Assembly (NCBI RefSeq): GCF_029869925.1
Contig: NZ_CP118605.1
Coordinates: 1,924,001-1,988,000 of the forward strand
Direction of reading: 5' to 3'
From: Microbulbifer bruguierae
Lineage (GTDB): Bacteria; Pseudomonadota; Gammaproteobacteria; Pseudomonadales; Cellvibrionaceae
DNA: 64,000 bases
The stretch's first letter is position 1, and each line of letters starts with the position of its first letter. Position numbers and translations under genes: made by a program. Shown piece by piece: positions 30,454-38,963 of this stretch. The notes below the pieces were generated by a model, which saw only the letters and a list, made by a program, of their open reading frames with translations, made no database searches and had not been told where the DNA came from.

Positions 30454-31062
30454 TCAACTCATAAAAAATTGCTGAATACCCAGCAGCACATTGGTGGTCG
30501 CCACCGAGGCCAGGATCAGCCCCATCACCCGGCTGACGATACTGGCACCGGCATTGCCAATCCAGCGGTAAATCCAGTTGGCGGTCAATAACAGCAGCAG
30601 CACGATCGCCAGGACCGCGAGCATGGCACTGGCGGTATTCGCCTGGTGAATAGTGTCGAAACGGTGATTATCCGTCAGTACCACCGCGGCCAACATCGCA
30701 CCCGGTGATGCTATAGAAGGTACGGCTAACGGGAAAATCGCCGTCTCGTGTCCTTCGCGGATGATTTCCACTTCTCGCTCCGGCTTGCCTTCGCCGAAGA
30801 TCATAGTCAGTGCGAACAGGAACAGCACGATGCCCCCCGCAACCTGAAATGCCGACAGCGGCACACCGATGGCTTCCAGTAAATATTGCCCCAGCAGCAG
30901 GAAGAAAAACAGGATGCCAGTGGCAACCAGCACCGCAATAATCGCGATCTTGCGCCGCTGCCAGTCGCTGTGGCGACTGGTCACCGCAATAAACACCGGC
31001 AGAGTGCCTACCGGGTCAATCACCGCAAAGAAAAAGACAAAGCTGCTGATCCAATCGTTCAA
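30454..31062 (-). CDS. MarC family membrane protein
   Basis: A 202-residue inner-membrane protein with six hydrophobic helices and the family segments FFAVIDPVGTLPVFIAVT at the N-terminus and PLAVPSIASPGAMLAAVV in the middle. MarC proteins were once linked to multiple antibiotic resistance but have no settled function. The start is TTG with GGAG six bases upstream; no ATG fits. Confidence 0.88.
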   Translation of the reverse strand: MNDWISSFVFFFAVIDPVGTLPVFIAVTSRHSDWQRRKIAIIAVLVATGILFFFLLLGQYLLEAIGVPLSAFQVAGGIVLFLFALTMIFGEGKPEREVEIIREGHETAIFPLAVPSIASPGAMLAAVVLTDNHRFDTIHQANTASAMLAVLAIVLLLLLTANWIYRWIGNAGASIVSRVMGLILASVATTNVLLGIQQFFMS

Positions 31063-31129
31063 GTGGTCTCCCGCAGGCCCGTGCTAGTATCGGAAAAATA
31101 ATGGAGATGATTCCTCAAGAGTCTAGTGC

Positions 31130-32890
31130 ATGACAAACCACTCCCCGACCGCGCGGCGTATCGCCAAAACCATTCTCAATGGCTTTGATGCCTACTTCGC
31201 AGATTTCCAGAATATTACCCTGGGAGCCAAGGCGCGCTTCGAGACCGCAGCCTGGCCGGCGGTGCACGAGACCAACAAGGAGCGAATCGATCTTTACAAG
31301 GTCAAGGCCAACCAGGTGCTGAAGCTGGTGCACTCGGTGACCAGCAAAGATACCACCCAGCTCGAACTCTGGGGCCAGGCAAAAGCCACTTACAGTCAGT
31401 TGATTGCCAATAACAACAACTACGAAATTGCCGAAACCTTTTTCAATTCGGTGTTCTGTAGTCAGTTCCAGCACGCCCATATTCACGACAGTCATATCTT
31501 CGTCAAATCCTCCCGCGCCCCAGACGAAAAACCCCTGCGGGATTACAGCATCTACATAAGCTATAACGGCCGCCATGGGCTCAGAGCGATGATTGAGGAC
31601 ATCCTCGCGGACTACGAATTCTCCATTCCCTGGGAGGATCTGGAGCGGGACCTGGAACATATCTGCGATGCCCTGCGGGATGGACCGCTGGCCGGCAAGC
31701 TGGAGGATGAAGACGACGAGCAGCGCCTGCGGGTCGACATGCTGGAGTCGGTTTTCTATCGCAACAAGGCCGCCTATCTGGTGGGCCGGCTGATGTTTGC
31801 CGGTGAGGTGATTCCACTGATCCTGCCCTGCCTCAACAATGGCCGCGGCAGCGTCTATGTCGATACGGTGATCCACGACAACGACTCCGCCAGTATCATT
31901 TTCAGTTTCACCCGCTCGTATTTTATGGTGGATGCGCCCATTCCCTCGCGGTTTGTGCGCTTTCTCTCGACGATCATGCCACTGAAGGAAAAATCGGAGC
32001 TGTATAACTCCATCGGTTTCCACAAGCATGGCAAGACCGAGTTCTATCGCCATATTCTGGCGCACATGAAAGTGAGCAATGACAAGTTCATCATCGCCCC
32101 CGGGATCAAGGGCATGGTGATGAGCGTATTTACCCTCCCCTCTTATCCGGTGGTGTTCAAAGTCATCAAGGACAAATTCGACAACCCGAAAACGGTGACC
32201 GAAGAAATCGTCAAGGAAAAATACAAGTTCGTATCCCGCGCCGATCGTGTGGGACGCATGGCCGACACCCAGGAATACACCAACTTCATTTTCTATCGCA
32301 ATCGCTTCAGTGAGGAACTGCTAAAAGAACTCCAGACCCTGGCGCCTTCTAAACTGCATGTGGACGACAAATGGATAATTATCAAACACCTGTATGTCGA
32401 ACGGCGTATGGAACCCCTCAACCTGTATCTCGATGTGGCGGATGAGCCGCAGACCATCGCCGCGATGGAGGAGTACGGCAATGCCATCAAGCAACTGGCG
32501 GCGGCGAATATTTTCCCCGGCGATATGCTGCTGAAAAACTTCGGTGTTACCCGTCACGGACGCGTGGTGTTTTACGATTACGACGAGCTGTGTCCGCTGA
32601 CCGAGTGCAATTTCCGAAAAATTCCCGAGGCCCAGACCGCAGAGCAGGAGCTGGCAGACAGGCCCTGGTACACGGTCGCAGAAGCCGACGTTTTCCCGGA
32701 GGAATTCCGGCTGTTCTTCTCCGGCAACCCGGTGGCACGCAAGGCCTTTGAAGATCAGCACAGCGATCTCTACGACTACCGCTACTGGCAGCGACTGCAG
32801 GAACGTATTCGCGCCGGCCGTATAGAAAGCACCTTCCCCTATCGCCGCAAGGTGCGCTTCCCGCGCCTGCCGATAAAACGCCTCCGCTGA
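31130..32890 (+). CDS. aceK: Isocitrate dehydrogenase kinase/phosphatase
   Basis: A 586-residue AceK, the bifunctional enzyme that phosphorylates and dephosphorylates isocitrate dehydrogenase to control flux into the glyoxylate shunt. The N-terminal regulatory domain and the ATP-binding segment APGIKGMVMSVFTLP followed by VVFKVIKDKF are visible, then a kinase catalytic region (FYDYDELCPLTECNFRKIP). Length is typical (E. coli 578). No aceA or aceB lies beside it in this window, unlike the aceBAK operon of enterics. Confidence 0.96.
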   Translation: MTNHSPTARRIAKTILNGFDAYFADFQNITLGAKARFETAAWPAVHETNKERIDLYKVKANQVLKLVHSVTSKDTTQLELWGQAKATYSQLIANNNNYEIAETFFNSVFCSQFQHAHIHDSHIFVKSSRAPDEKPLRDYSIYISYNGRHGLRAMIEDILADYEFSIPWEDLERDLEHICDALRDGPLAGKLEDEDDEQRLRVDMLESVFYRNKAAYLVGRLMFAGEVIPLILPCLNNGRGSVYVDTVIHDNDSASIIFSFTRSYFMVDAPIPSRFVRFLSTIMPLKEKSELYNSIGFHKHGKTEFYRHILAHMKVSNDKFIIAPGIKGMVMSVFTLPSYPVVFKVIKDKFDNPKTVTEEIVKEKYKFVSRADRVGRMADTQEYTNFIFYRNRFSEELLKELQTLAPSKLHVDDKWIIIKHLYVERRMEPLNLYLDVADEPQTIAAMEEYGNAIKQLAAANIFPGDMLLKNFGVTRHGRVVFYDYDELCPLTECNFRKIPEAQTAEQELADRPWYTVAEADVFPEEFRLFFSGNPVARKAFEDQHSDLYDYRYWQRLQERIRAGRIESTFPYRRKVRFPRLPIKRLR

Positions 32891-33003
32891 ACCCCCCTCC
32901 CATCGCGCCTGTCAGCCGCGACAACCAACCTCTTACTAGCGCGGCGAGGGCGGGATCAGGGGCTATAGTTAGGTGAGCGGTTTGATACCGAGGGAGGTTG
33001 GAA

Positions 33004-33507
33004 GTGCGGTATTTCGGCTGTGGCGCGATCTGCGCCGGTTTGGCCCTGTGGAGCCTGGCCTTGAGCGGTTGTGGCTACCTGCCCAGTGAAATGGAGCCGA
33101 CCCCCAAGACCGAGAAGTCGCCGGAGACCGCCGACGGTGTCAGCCTGCACGCCGCCAGCTGCGACGTCAAAGCCAAGGGCTACAAGCTGGTGGACTTTGG
33201 CGACCTCTACGACGCTACCAGTGACCCCCGACACCCGTTTCGCCCCGCCACCAACCTTCCCGCCAAGTACGATGTGCGCGCCTACGTGTGGGGGTACGAC
33301 AACTGCATGGAAAAAGGCCAGTGCCAAAACGGTGACCACTACTGGCTGATCAAGCGTGGACCGGAAAATGATTTTTCCACCTGGGTGGTAACGCCGCAGT
33401 TTCCCCGCATCACGATTGAATCCCGTTGCAAGGATCGCCTCAAGGTTGGGGAGCGTTACCGGCTTTCGTTTGAGAATGGGAATCTGGTGGGGTTCAGCAA
33501 AAACTAA
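33004..33507 (+). CDS. Small lipoprotein of unknown function
   Basis: A 167-residue predicted lipoprotein: MRYFGCGAICAGLALWSLAL then SGC forms a lipoprotein signal. The start is GTG with GGGAGG seven bases upstream; a TTG two codons earlier is a weaker option. The mature part has five further cysteines (DVKAKG-side Cys, DNCMEKGQCQN, SRCKDR) and a compact beta-like C-terminus. I do not recognise a family. Confidence 0.7.
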   Translation: MRYFGCGAICAGLALWSLALSGCGYLPSEMEPTPKTEKSPETADGVSLHAASCDVKAKGYKLVDFGDLYDATSDPRHPFRPATNLPAKYDVRAYVWGYDNCMEKGQCQNGDHYWLIKRGPENDFSTWVVTPQFPRITIESRCKDRLKVGERYRLSFENGNLVGFSKN

Positions 33508-33544
33508 CCACATTCCGTATTCGCGCGAATGAAATTTCTGCGAA

Positions 33545-33658
33545 GGTGGCGATGCCGGGGGCAGCCTTGCCAGACCTTCACCGCCATGGATGGCGGTGCA
33601 GAGCCCCCAGGGAGGGGTTTACGGCGTGTCTGGGAAGGCTGCCCCCGGTAGCGCCACC
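33545..33658. repeat. 114-base compound palindrome (cruciform-like)
   Basis: Two 31-base arms (33545-33575 and 33628-33658) are inverted copies with three mismatches. Inside them sits a perfect inner hairpin ACCGCCAT-GG-ATGGCGGT (33580-33597) and a CCCC/GGGG hairpin near 33604-33617. It lies between the convergent lipoprotein and ppk genes. It looks like an intergenic mobile-type palindrome or an RNA stabiliser. Confidence 0.8.
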
Positions 33659-33689
33659 GCCACATAGCCAGCACCGGAGCATCCTCAAC

Positions 33690-35738
33690 TCATACCTCCA
33701 GCTTCTTCAGGTAGCGATAAATCGCATCCTGAGAACGCACATTGCGCTTGCTGTCGCGATTGGCAATACGGCTGTTGCTCTGTTCTGCATCCATCTCCCG
33801 CGCCTTCTGGTTGTCCTGCCACTGCAGTTCGAGAATATCCAGCACGGTTTGCCGGTGTTCTGGCAACTGCAGCGGGAAAGAGACTTCCACCCGGTGATCC
33901 AGATTGCGCGTCATCAGATCTGCCGATGACAGGTACACCAGCGGATCCCCGTCATTGTGAAATGCGTATACCCGCGCATGCTCCAGAAACTTGTCCACCA
34001 GACTGATCACCTGGATATTGTCGGAAACACCTTCAGCCCGGCACAACAGCGCGCACATGCTGCGCACAATGATGCGTACCCGCACCCCGGCGTCCCCGGC
34101 CTGGTAGAGGCGCTCGATCACCTCCGAATCCACCAGATTGTTGCACTTGATAAAAATCTCCGCCGGTTTCCCCGCCACCGCCGCGGATATTTCCCGATCG
34201 ATCGCCGCCAGCAGGTTAGGCCTGTTGGTGTGGGGAGAAACCCAGATATGCTCATACTCCGGTCGCAGGTGGGTCTGCTTGATGAAATCGAACACCCGAT
34301 AGGCGTCGGCACCCAGCTTGTTATCACTGGAGAGCAGACTGAAATCGCAATAAAGACGCGCAGTGCTCTCGTTGAAGTTGCCAGTGCCAAAATGGCTGTA
34401 ATAGCGGTCGCGACCGCCCTCTTCGCGCACGATTGATATCAGTTTGCAGTGCACTTTGAGACCGGGGACACCGTAAATGACCTCGACCCCGGCATCGCTC
34501 AGCTCGTTGGACCAGTGGATATTGGCCAGCTCGTCAAAACGCGCTTGCAGTTCCACCACTGCGGTGACCTGTTTCTGGTTGCGCACCGCATTGATCAGTG
34601 CCGCAACCACCCGGGAGTTTTTTGCCACCCGGTACAGGTTGATGCGAATCTCCTTCACTTTCGGATCGATAGCGGCGGATGCCAGCAGCTTGGTGATCAC
34701 CCGAAAATCGTGATACGGGTAGTAGCACAGGCGATCGCGCTCCCGCAGCCAGTCAAAAATATTGGCGCTGTCCGGCAAGGTGGGCAGCGGCTTGATACTG
34801 CGGTAGGTATGCTGCCGGCTGTCTGCCGGGAAGCTCATGAAGTCTTTCGAGTTGTGGTAGCGCCCACCGGGGGTGTAACTGTCGTAGCGCCCCATCTTGA
34901 GCTTTTTCTTGACCGCCTCCAGCAGCGCCTCGGGCATGGTGGAGTCATACACCAGACGTACCGGCTCCGCCTGCTTGCGTTTCTTCAGGGACTTTGCCAC
35001 CCGGTCGACGATGTTCTGGGTCACATACTCACCCAGCTCCAGCTCCGCGTCGCGGCTGATCTTGAAGGTGTAGGCGGCGGCCTTCTCGATCGGCAGCACA
35101 TAGCGGAACACGTCCACCAGACACGCGCGGATGACATTGTCGAGCACGATATACACCTTCTCGTGACGCTTCTCCCGGTGCGGCACCGCGATAAAACGCG
35201 GCAGTATATCCGTGGGAATTTCCAGCGCGGCAAAGCGCAGGCTGCCATCCTGCAGCTCCAGGTAGATACCGAAGTAAATGCTCGCTTCATTCAGCAGCGG
35301 CATGGTTTCCCGGTCGTCGATAAAAAACGGCTCCAGTTCCGGCAGCACTTCGCGATGGAAAAATTCCTCGATATACGCGCGCTGGTTGTCCGTGAGCTGA
35401 CGCTCGTTGATGAGATGGATATTGTGCTCGCCCAGGCTTTTCAGCACCTTGGTGTAGGCGTTGCCAAAACGGGCCTGCAGTCGCAGTACTTTTTCATTGA
35501 TATTGCCAAGCAGCTCGGAGAACTGCTCTTTCTGGCTACTGCCTTTGGCGAAGGTGGCAAGGCGCCGGACATCTGCCACGCGGACGCGGTAGAATTCGTC
35601 CAGGTTGTTGGAAAAGATGCCAAGAAAGCGAACCCGTTCAATAATGGGCACACTCTCGTCTTCCACCTCCTGCAGCACCCGGGCGTTGAACGAGAGCCAG
35701 CTGAGCTCTTTGGGGTACAGGGGAATGTCTTTTGCCAT
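33690..35738 (-). CDS. ppk1: Polyphosphate kinase 1
   Basis: A 682-residue PPK1 that polymerises the gamma phosphate of ATP into polyphosphate. The start MAKDIPLYPKELSWLSFN matches the family; the frame continues 31 codons upstream from a TTG but those are non-homologous. The N-terminal KELSWLSFNARVLQE and IFSNNLDEFYRVR segments and the catalytic histidine in YYSHFGTGNFNESTA are present. It is divergent from ppx, with a 172-base shared region that contains a PhoB-box-like sequence. Confidence 0.97.
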   Translation of the reverse strand: MAKDIPLYPKELSWLSFNARVLQEVEDESVPIIERVRFLGIFSNNLDEFYRVRVADVRRLATFAKGSSQKEQFSELLGNINEKVLRLQARFGNAYTKVLKSLGEHNIHLINERQLTDNQRAYIEEFFHREVLPELEPFFIDDRETMPLLNEASIYFGIYLELQDGSLRFAALEIPTDILPRFIAVPHREKRHEKVYIVLDNVIRACLVDVFRYVLPIEKAAAYTFKISRDAELELGEYVTQNIVDRVAKSLKKRKQAEPVRLVYDSTMPEALLEAVKKKLKMGRYDSYTPGGRYHNSKDFMSFPADSRQHTYRSIKPLPTLPDSANIFDWLRERDRLCYYPYHDFRVITKLLASAAIDPKVKEIRINLYRVAKNSRVVAALINAVRNQKQVTAVVELQARFDELANIHWSNELSDAGVEVIYGVPGLKVHCKLISIVREEGGRDRYYSHFGTGNFNESTARLYCDFSLLSSDNKLGADAYRVFDFIKQTHLRPEYEHIWVSPHTNRPNLLAAIDREISAAVAGKPAEIFIKCNNLVDSEVIERLYQAGDAGVRVRIIVRSMCALLCRAEGVSDNIQVISLVDKFLEHARVYAFHNDGDPLVYLSSADLMTRNLDHRVEVSFPLQLPEHRQTVLDILELQWQDNQKAREMDAEQSNSRIANRDSKRNVRSQDAIYRYLKKLEV

Positions 35739-35884
35739 ACTGTCTACAGCTTTTTCCGGGAAGTGTTGATCCTGTCCCGCGACATCCGGGCAGTGAAGGC
35801 CTGTTGGCAATGCAAAGGTTTTCGGTTTCAAGTTTATCTGTACCCAACGGCCAAAGTAATGGCTGCGCAGTTTGCTACATTTTT

Positions 35885-35902
35885 ATTACCGTTATTTGAC
35901 AA
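35885..35902 (-). promoter_or_regulatory. Candidate PhoB box upstream of ppk1
   Basis: The minus strand reads TTGTCAAATAACGGTAAT. Compared with the enterobacterial PhoB box (two CTGTCAT half sites spaced by four AT-rich bases), each half matches five of seven and the spacer is ATAA. It lies about 150 bases from the ppk1 start and just in front of ppx. By-eye match only. Confidence 0.35.
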
Positions 35903-35910
35903 CCATAAGC

Positions 35911-37410
35911 ATGACAAATAATTCCACGACCGAGTCCAATCATGCGCGCTATGCTGCGCTCGATCTCGGGTCCAACAGCTTTCACCTGCTACTGGCGGAA
36001 TTCCGCGAACTACGGATGGTGCGCCTGCACACCGACCGCGCCATGGTGCGACTGGCCGAGGGCCTCGACAGTGAACGCAATCTGGCGCCGGAAGTGGCGG
36101 AACGGGCGCTGGAAGCTCTGCGCCGCTTCGCCCCGGTGATCCAGGACCTGCCGGCAGACAATGTGCGTATTGTGGGTACCAATACACTGCGTATGGCCAG
36201 CACCCAGGCGGACGGTTTTCTGGAAGCGGCGGAAAGTATTCTCGGCGCGCCGATCGAAATCATTTCCGGGATTGAAGAGGCGCGCCTGATTTTCTCCGGT
36301 GTCATGGCCGCTGCCGAGGGGCCGCCGCGCCTCCGCTGTGTGGTGGATATCGGTGGCGGTTCCACCGAGCTGGTGCGCGGAGTCGAGACCCCGAAGCAGC
36401 TGCAGAGCGTGAATATGGGCTGCGTCGCCTTCAACCGGCGCTTTTTCGACAGCGGCAAAATTGACGCTGGCAAGCGCAATAATTTTGTACGCGCCCGCCG
36501 CGCCGCCCAGGCGGAACTACAGGAACTGCAGCATATGGCCGACGAGGCGCTGGTGATGGGCGCTTCCGGCACCATCAAATCGGTGGCGCGGATTCTGAAC
36601 GACGGCGAGCTGCTGCCTATCCTGCGGGATGATATCGACCAGCTGGCGGAGAAAGTCTCCCGCTGCAAGACCGTAGAAGCCATCGACCTGCCCCATCTGG
36701 ACCCCCTGCGGCGCCCGGTATTCGCCTCCGGCCTGGCAATTCTGCACGGTATTTTCCGTGAACTGGATATCCGCGAAATGCAGGTTTCCCCCTTTGCGAT
36801 CCGCGAGGGTATCGTCCACGACCTGGCCGGGCGCGCTCAGGGCGGTGACCGCCGCGCGGATACCGTGGCGTATATGATGGAGCGCAGCGAAATTGATCCG
36901 ACCCAGGCCAAGCGGGTGGCCAATACCGCGCTGCAGTTTTTTGGCCAACTGAATCCTCACTCCCGCGTCGCCGAACGCCGCCTGCTGCACTGGGCGGCGG
37001 ACTTGCACGAGGTGGGTCTGTCCCTGTCCCACAGCAGCTTCCGCAAGCTCGGCGCCTTTATGATCGAGCACGCGGATATGGCCGGCTTCAGCCGCAGCGA
37101 GCAGGAAAATCTCGCCTATCTTGTGCGCAACCAGCGCGGGGATATCAAAGCGGTACAGGAGCACTACGGTTTTCACCCCAACAATGACCTGTTACTGTGC
37201 CTGCGTCTGGCCTGTATCGTGCACCGGGATCATGTGGACCGCAGCATAACCGGCCTGCAGCTCGCCGCCGACGGCCCCGGTTATACCCTTGCGATCCCCG
37301 AAGACTGGCTGTACCAGTACCCGGCCATTGAAGACCTGCTGAGCATGGAAGTGGATTGCTGGGACGACAAGAACATCAAGCTTACCCTGACCCAGGCATC
37401 CAGTGACTGA
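35911..37410 (+). CDS. ppx: Exopolyphosphatase (Ppx/GppA family)
   Basis: A 499-residue Ppx/GppA phosphatase, which shortens polyphosphate (and in some members hydrolyses pppGpp). Actin-like phosphate loops are visible: YAALDLGSNSFHLLLAEF at the N-terminus and CVVDIGGGSTELV near residue 135. The C-terminal HD-like domain extends to the end. ATG at 35911 is chosen; the frame begins 13 codons earlier. It overlaps selO by eight bases, suggesting coupled translation. Confidence 0.95.
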   Translation: MTNNSTTESNHARYAALDLGSNSFHLLLAEFRELRMVRLHTDRAMVRLAEGLDSERNLAPEVAERALEALRRFAPVIQDLPADNVRIVGTNTLRMASTQADGFLEAAESILGAPIEIISGIEEARLIFSGVMAAAEGPPRLRCVVDIGGGSTELVRGVETPKQLQSVNMGCVAFNRRFFDSGKIDAGKRNNFVRARRAAQAELQELQHMADEALVMGASGTIKSVARILNDGELLPILRDDIDQLAEKVSRCKTVEAIDLPHLDPLRRPVFASGLAILHGIFRELDIREMQVSPFAIREGIVHDLAGRAQGGDRRADTVAYMMERSEIDPTQAKRVANTALQFFGQLNPHSRVAERRLLHWAADLHEVGLSLSHSSFRKLGAFMIEHADMAGFSRSEQENLAYLVRNQRGDIKAVQEHYGFHPNNDLLLCLRLACIVHRDHVDRSITGLQLAADGPGYTLAIPEDWLYQYPAIEDLLSMEVDCWDDKNIKLTLTQASSD

Positions 37411-38893
37411 TCCGAAACCCGTTTTGCACAAACTCGACTCCTTCACGCTGCAGCATCATTACGCTGATCTCGGCCCTGTATTCGGAACACCTACGGCACC
37501 CGCACCGCTGTCTGAGCCCCACATCATTCATGTCAACAAATCCGTGATGACGGAACTGGGACTGGACCCGGCGGAGTCGAATCATCCGGATTGGGCGCTG
37601 TTCAGCAGTGGCGGCAAGCTGTTTTCCGGCAGCCTGCCGTTTGCGATGAAATACACCGGCCACCAGTTCGGCGCCTTTAACCCGGAGCTGGGCGATGGGC
37701 GCGCGCTGTTGCTGGGCGAGGTGACGCACAATGGCAAACGCTGGGACCTGCATTTGAAGGGCGCCGGTAAAACCCCCTACTCCCGCTTCGGCGATGGTCG
37801 CGCGGTGTTGCGCTCCACCATTCGCGAATATCTCGCGGGCGAGGCGCTTACCGCCCTGGGCATTCGCAGCACCCGCGCGCTGTGTATTGCGGGCAGCAGT
37901 GAGCTGGTGGCGCGGGAAAAAATGGAAACCGGTGCGGCACTGATCCGTGTGGCCCAAAGCCATATTCGTTTCGGACACTTTGAATACCTGTTTTACACCC
38001 GTCAGCTGGAGGCACAGCACAAACTGGTGGAGTATGTGTGCGCGCAGTTTTTACCGGAAGTAGTCGGGGAACCGGTGCAGGTGCAGGCAGAGGCACTGTT
38101 GCGGCTTACGGTAAAGCGCAGTGCGGAACTGGCAGCAGGCTGGCAGTCGGTGGGCTTCGCCCACGGGGTGTTGAATACGGACAATATGTCGATCATCGGC
38201 GATACATTCGATTTCGGCCCTTACGGTTTTCTGGATGATTACGAACCGGGATTGATCTGCAACCATTCGGATCACACCGGTCGCTACGCCTTCGACGCGC
38301 AGCCCGGGGTGGTGCTGTGGAACCTGAACGCCCTGGCCCACGCGCTTTCTTCGCTGCTGGATACTGAGACGCTGAAGGATTGTCTGGGGCAGTATCAGCC
38401 GCTGTTAATTGAGTTTTATGCCGGGTTAATGCGCCGCAAGCTTGGGCTCGCGACAGAGGACGATGGGGACCAGCAGTTGTGTGCGGACCTGATGCAGTTG
38501 CTGGAATCCGGGCGGGTGGATTACTCGCTGTTTTTCCGCACGTTGAGCCATTACTGCGGGGAGCGGCCGGCTGCGGCACTGGAAGCTCTTGTTTCGCCGT
38601 CTCAGCATGAGCCGCTGGGGCACTGGCTTTCTCGCTATGACCAGCGTCTACAGAAAGAAACCCGTTCTGCCCAGGAGCGCAGCCGTGCAATGCTCCAGAC
38701 TAACCCGAAGTTTGTGTTGCGAAATTATCTGGCACAGCGGGTAATTGAGGCGGCAGAGGGCGGAGATTTCCAGCCGCTGCATATTTTGTTTGATTTGTTA
38801 CAGACGCCGTTTGATGAACACCCGGGGTTTGAGGGTTGGTCTGCCGCACCACCCGAGTCGGGGAAACATTTGCCCATTAGTTGCTCATCATAA
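37403..38893 (+). CDS. selO: Protein adenylyltransferase SelO
   Basis: A 496-residue pseudokinase-fold enzyme (YdiU/UPF0061) that transfers AMP to protein side chains, linked to oxidative stress. Visible motifs: LPFAMKYTGHQFGAFNPELG, LHLKGAGKTPYSRFGDGRAV (nucleotide site), FAHGVLNTDNMSIIGDTFDF (metal-binding). The C-terminus ends in the characteristic SCSS with the redox cysteine. The start is GTG overlapping the end of ppx. The ppx-selO pairing suggests a shared stress context. Confidence 0.96.
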   Translation: MTDPKPVLHKLDSFTLQHHYADLGPVFGTPTAPAPLSEPHIIHVNKSVMTELGLDPAESNHPDWALFSSGGKLFSGSLPFAMKYTGHQFGAFNPELGDGRALLLGEVTHNGKRWDLHLKGAGKTPYSRFGDGRAVLRSTIREYLAGEALTALGIRSTRALCIAGSSELVAREKMETGAALIRVAQSHIRFGHFEYLFYTRQLEAQHKLVEYVCAQFLPEVVGEPVQVQAEALLRLTVKRSAELAAGWQSVGFAHGVLNTDNMSIIGDTFDFGPYGFLDDYEPGLICNHSDHTGRYAFDAQPGVVLWNLNALAHALSSLLDTETLKDCLGQYQPLLIEFYAGLMRRKLGLATEDDGDQQLCADLMQLLESGRVDYSLFFRTLSHYCGERPAAALEALVSPSQHEPLGHWLSRYDQRLQKETRSAQERSRAMLQTNPKFVLRNYLAQRVIEAAEGGDFQPLHILFDLLQTPFDEHPGFEGWSAAPPESGKHLPISCSS

Positions 38894-38918
38894 TTTCGTG
38901 GTCTTTTGTTGACCTTTG

Positions 38919-38940
38919 GTGGCGGCAGCGGTGCCGCCAC
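38919..38940. terminator. GTGGCGGCA hairpin between selO and the xylanase gene
   Basis: GTGGCGGCA and TGCCGCCAC form a perfect 9-bp stem with a 4-base loop; flanking CTTT and AAAG extend it past one bulge. It sits between convergent genes without a T-tract. Possible bidirectional terminator. Confidence 0.4.
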
Positions 38941-38963
38941 AAAGCTCCACTATGACGCGCCAT

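Noticed and set aside
33545..33658. Integron attC site
   Set aside because: There is no inverse core GTTRRRY/RYYYAAC pair at the ends and no cassette or integrase nearby.
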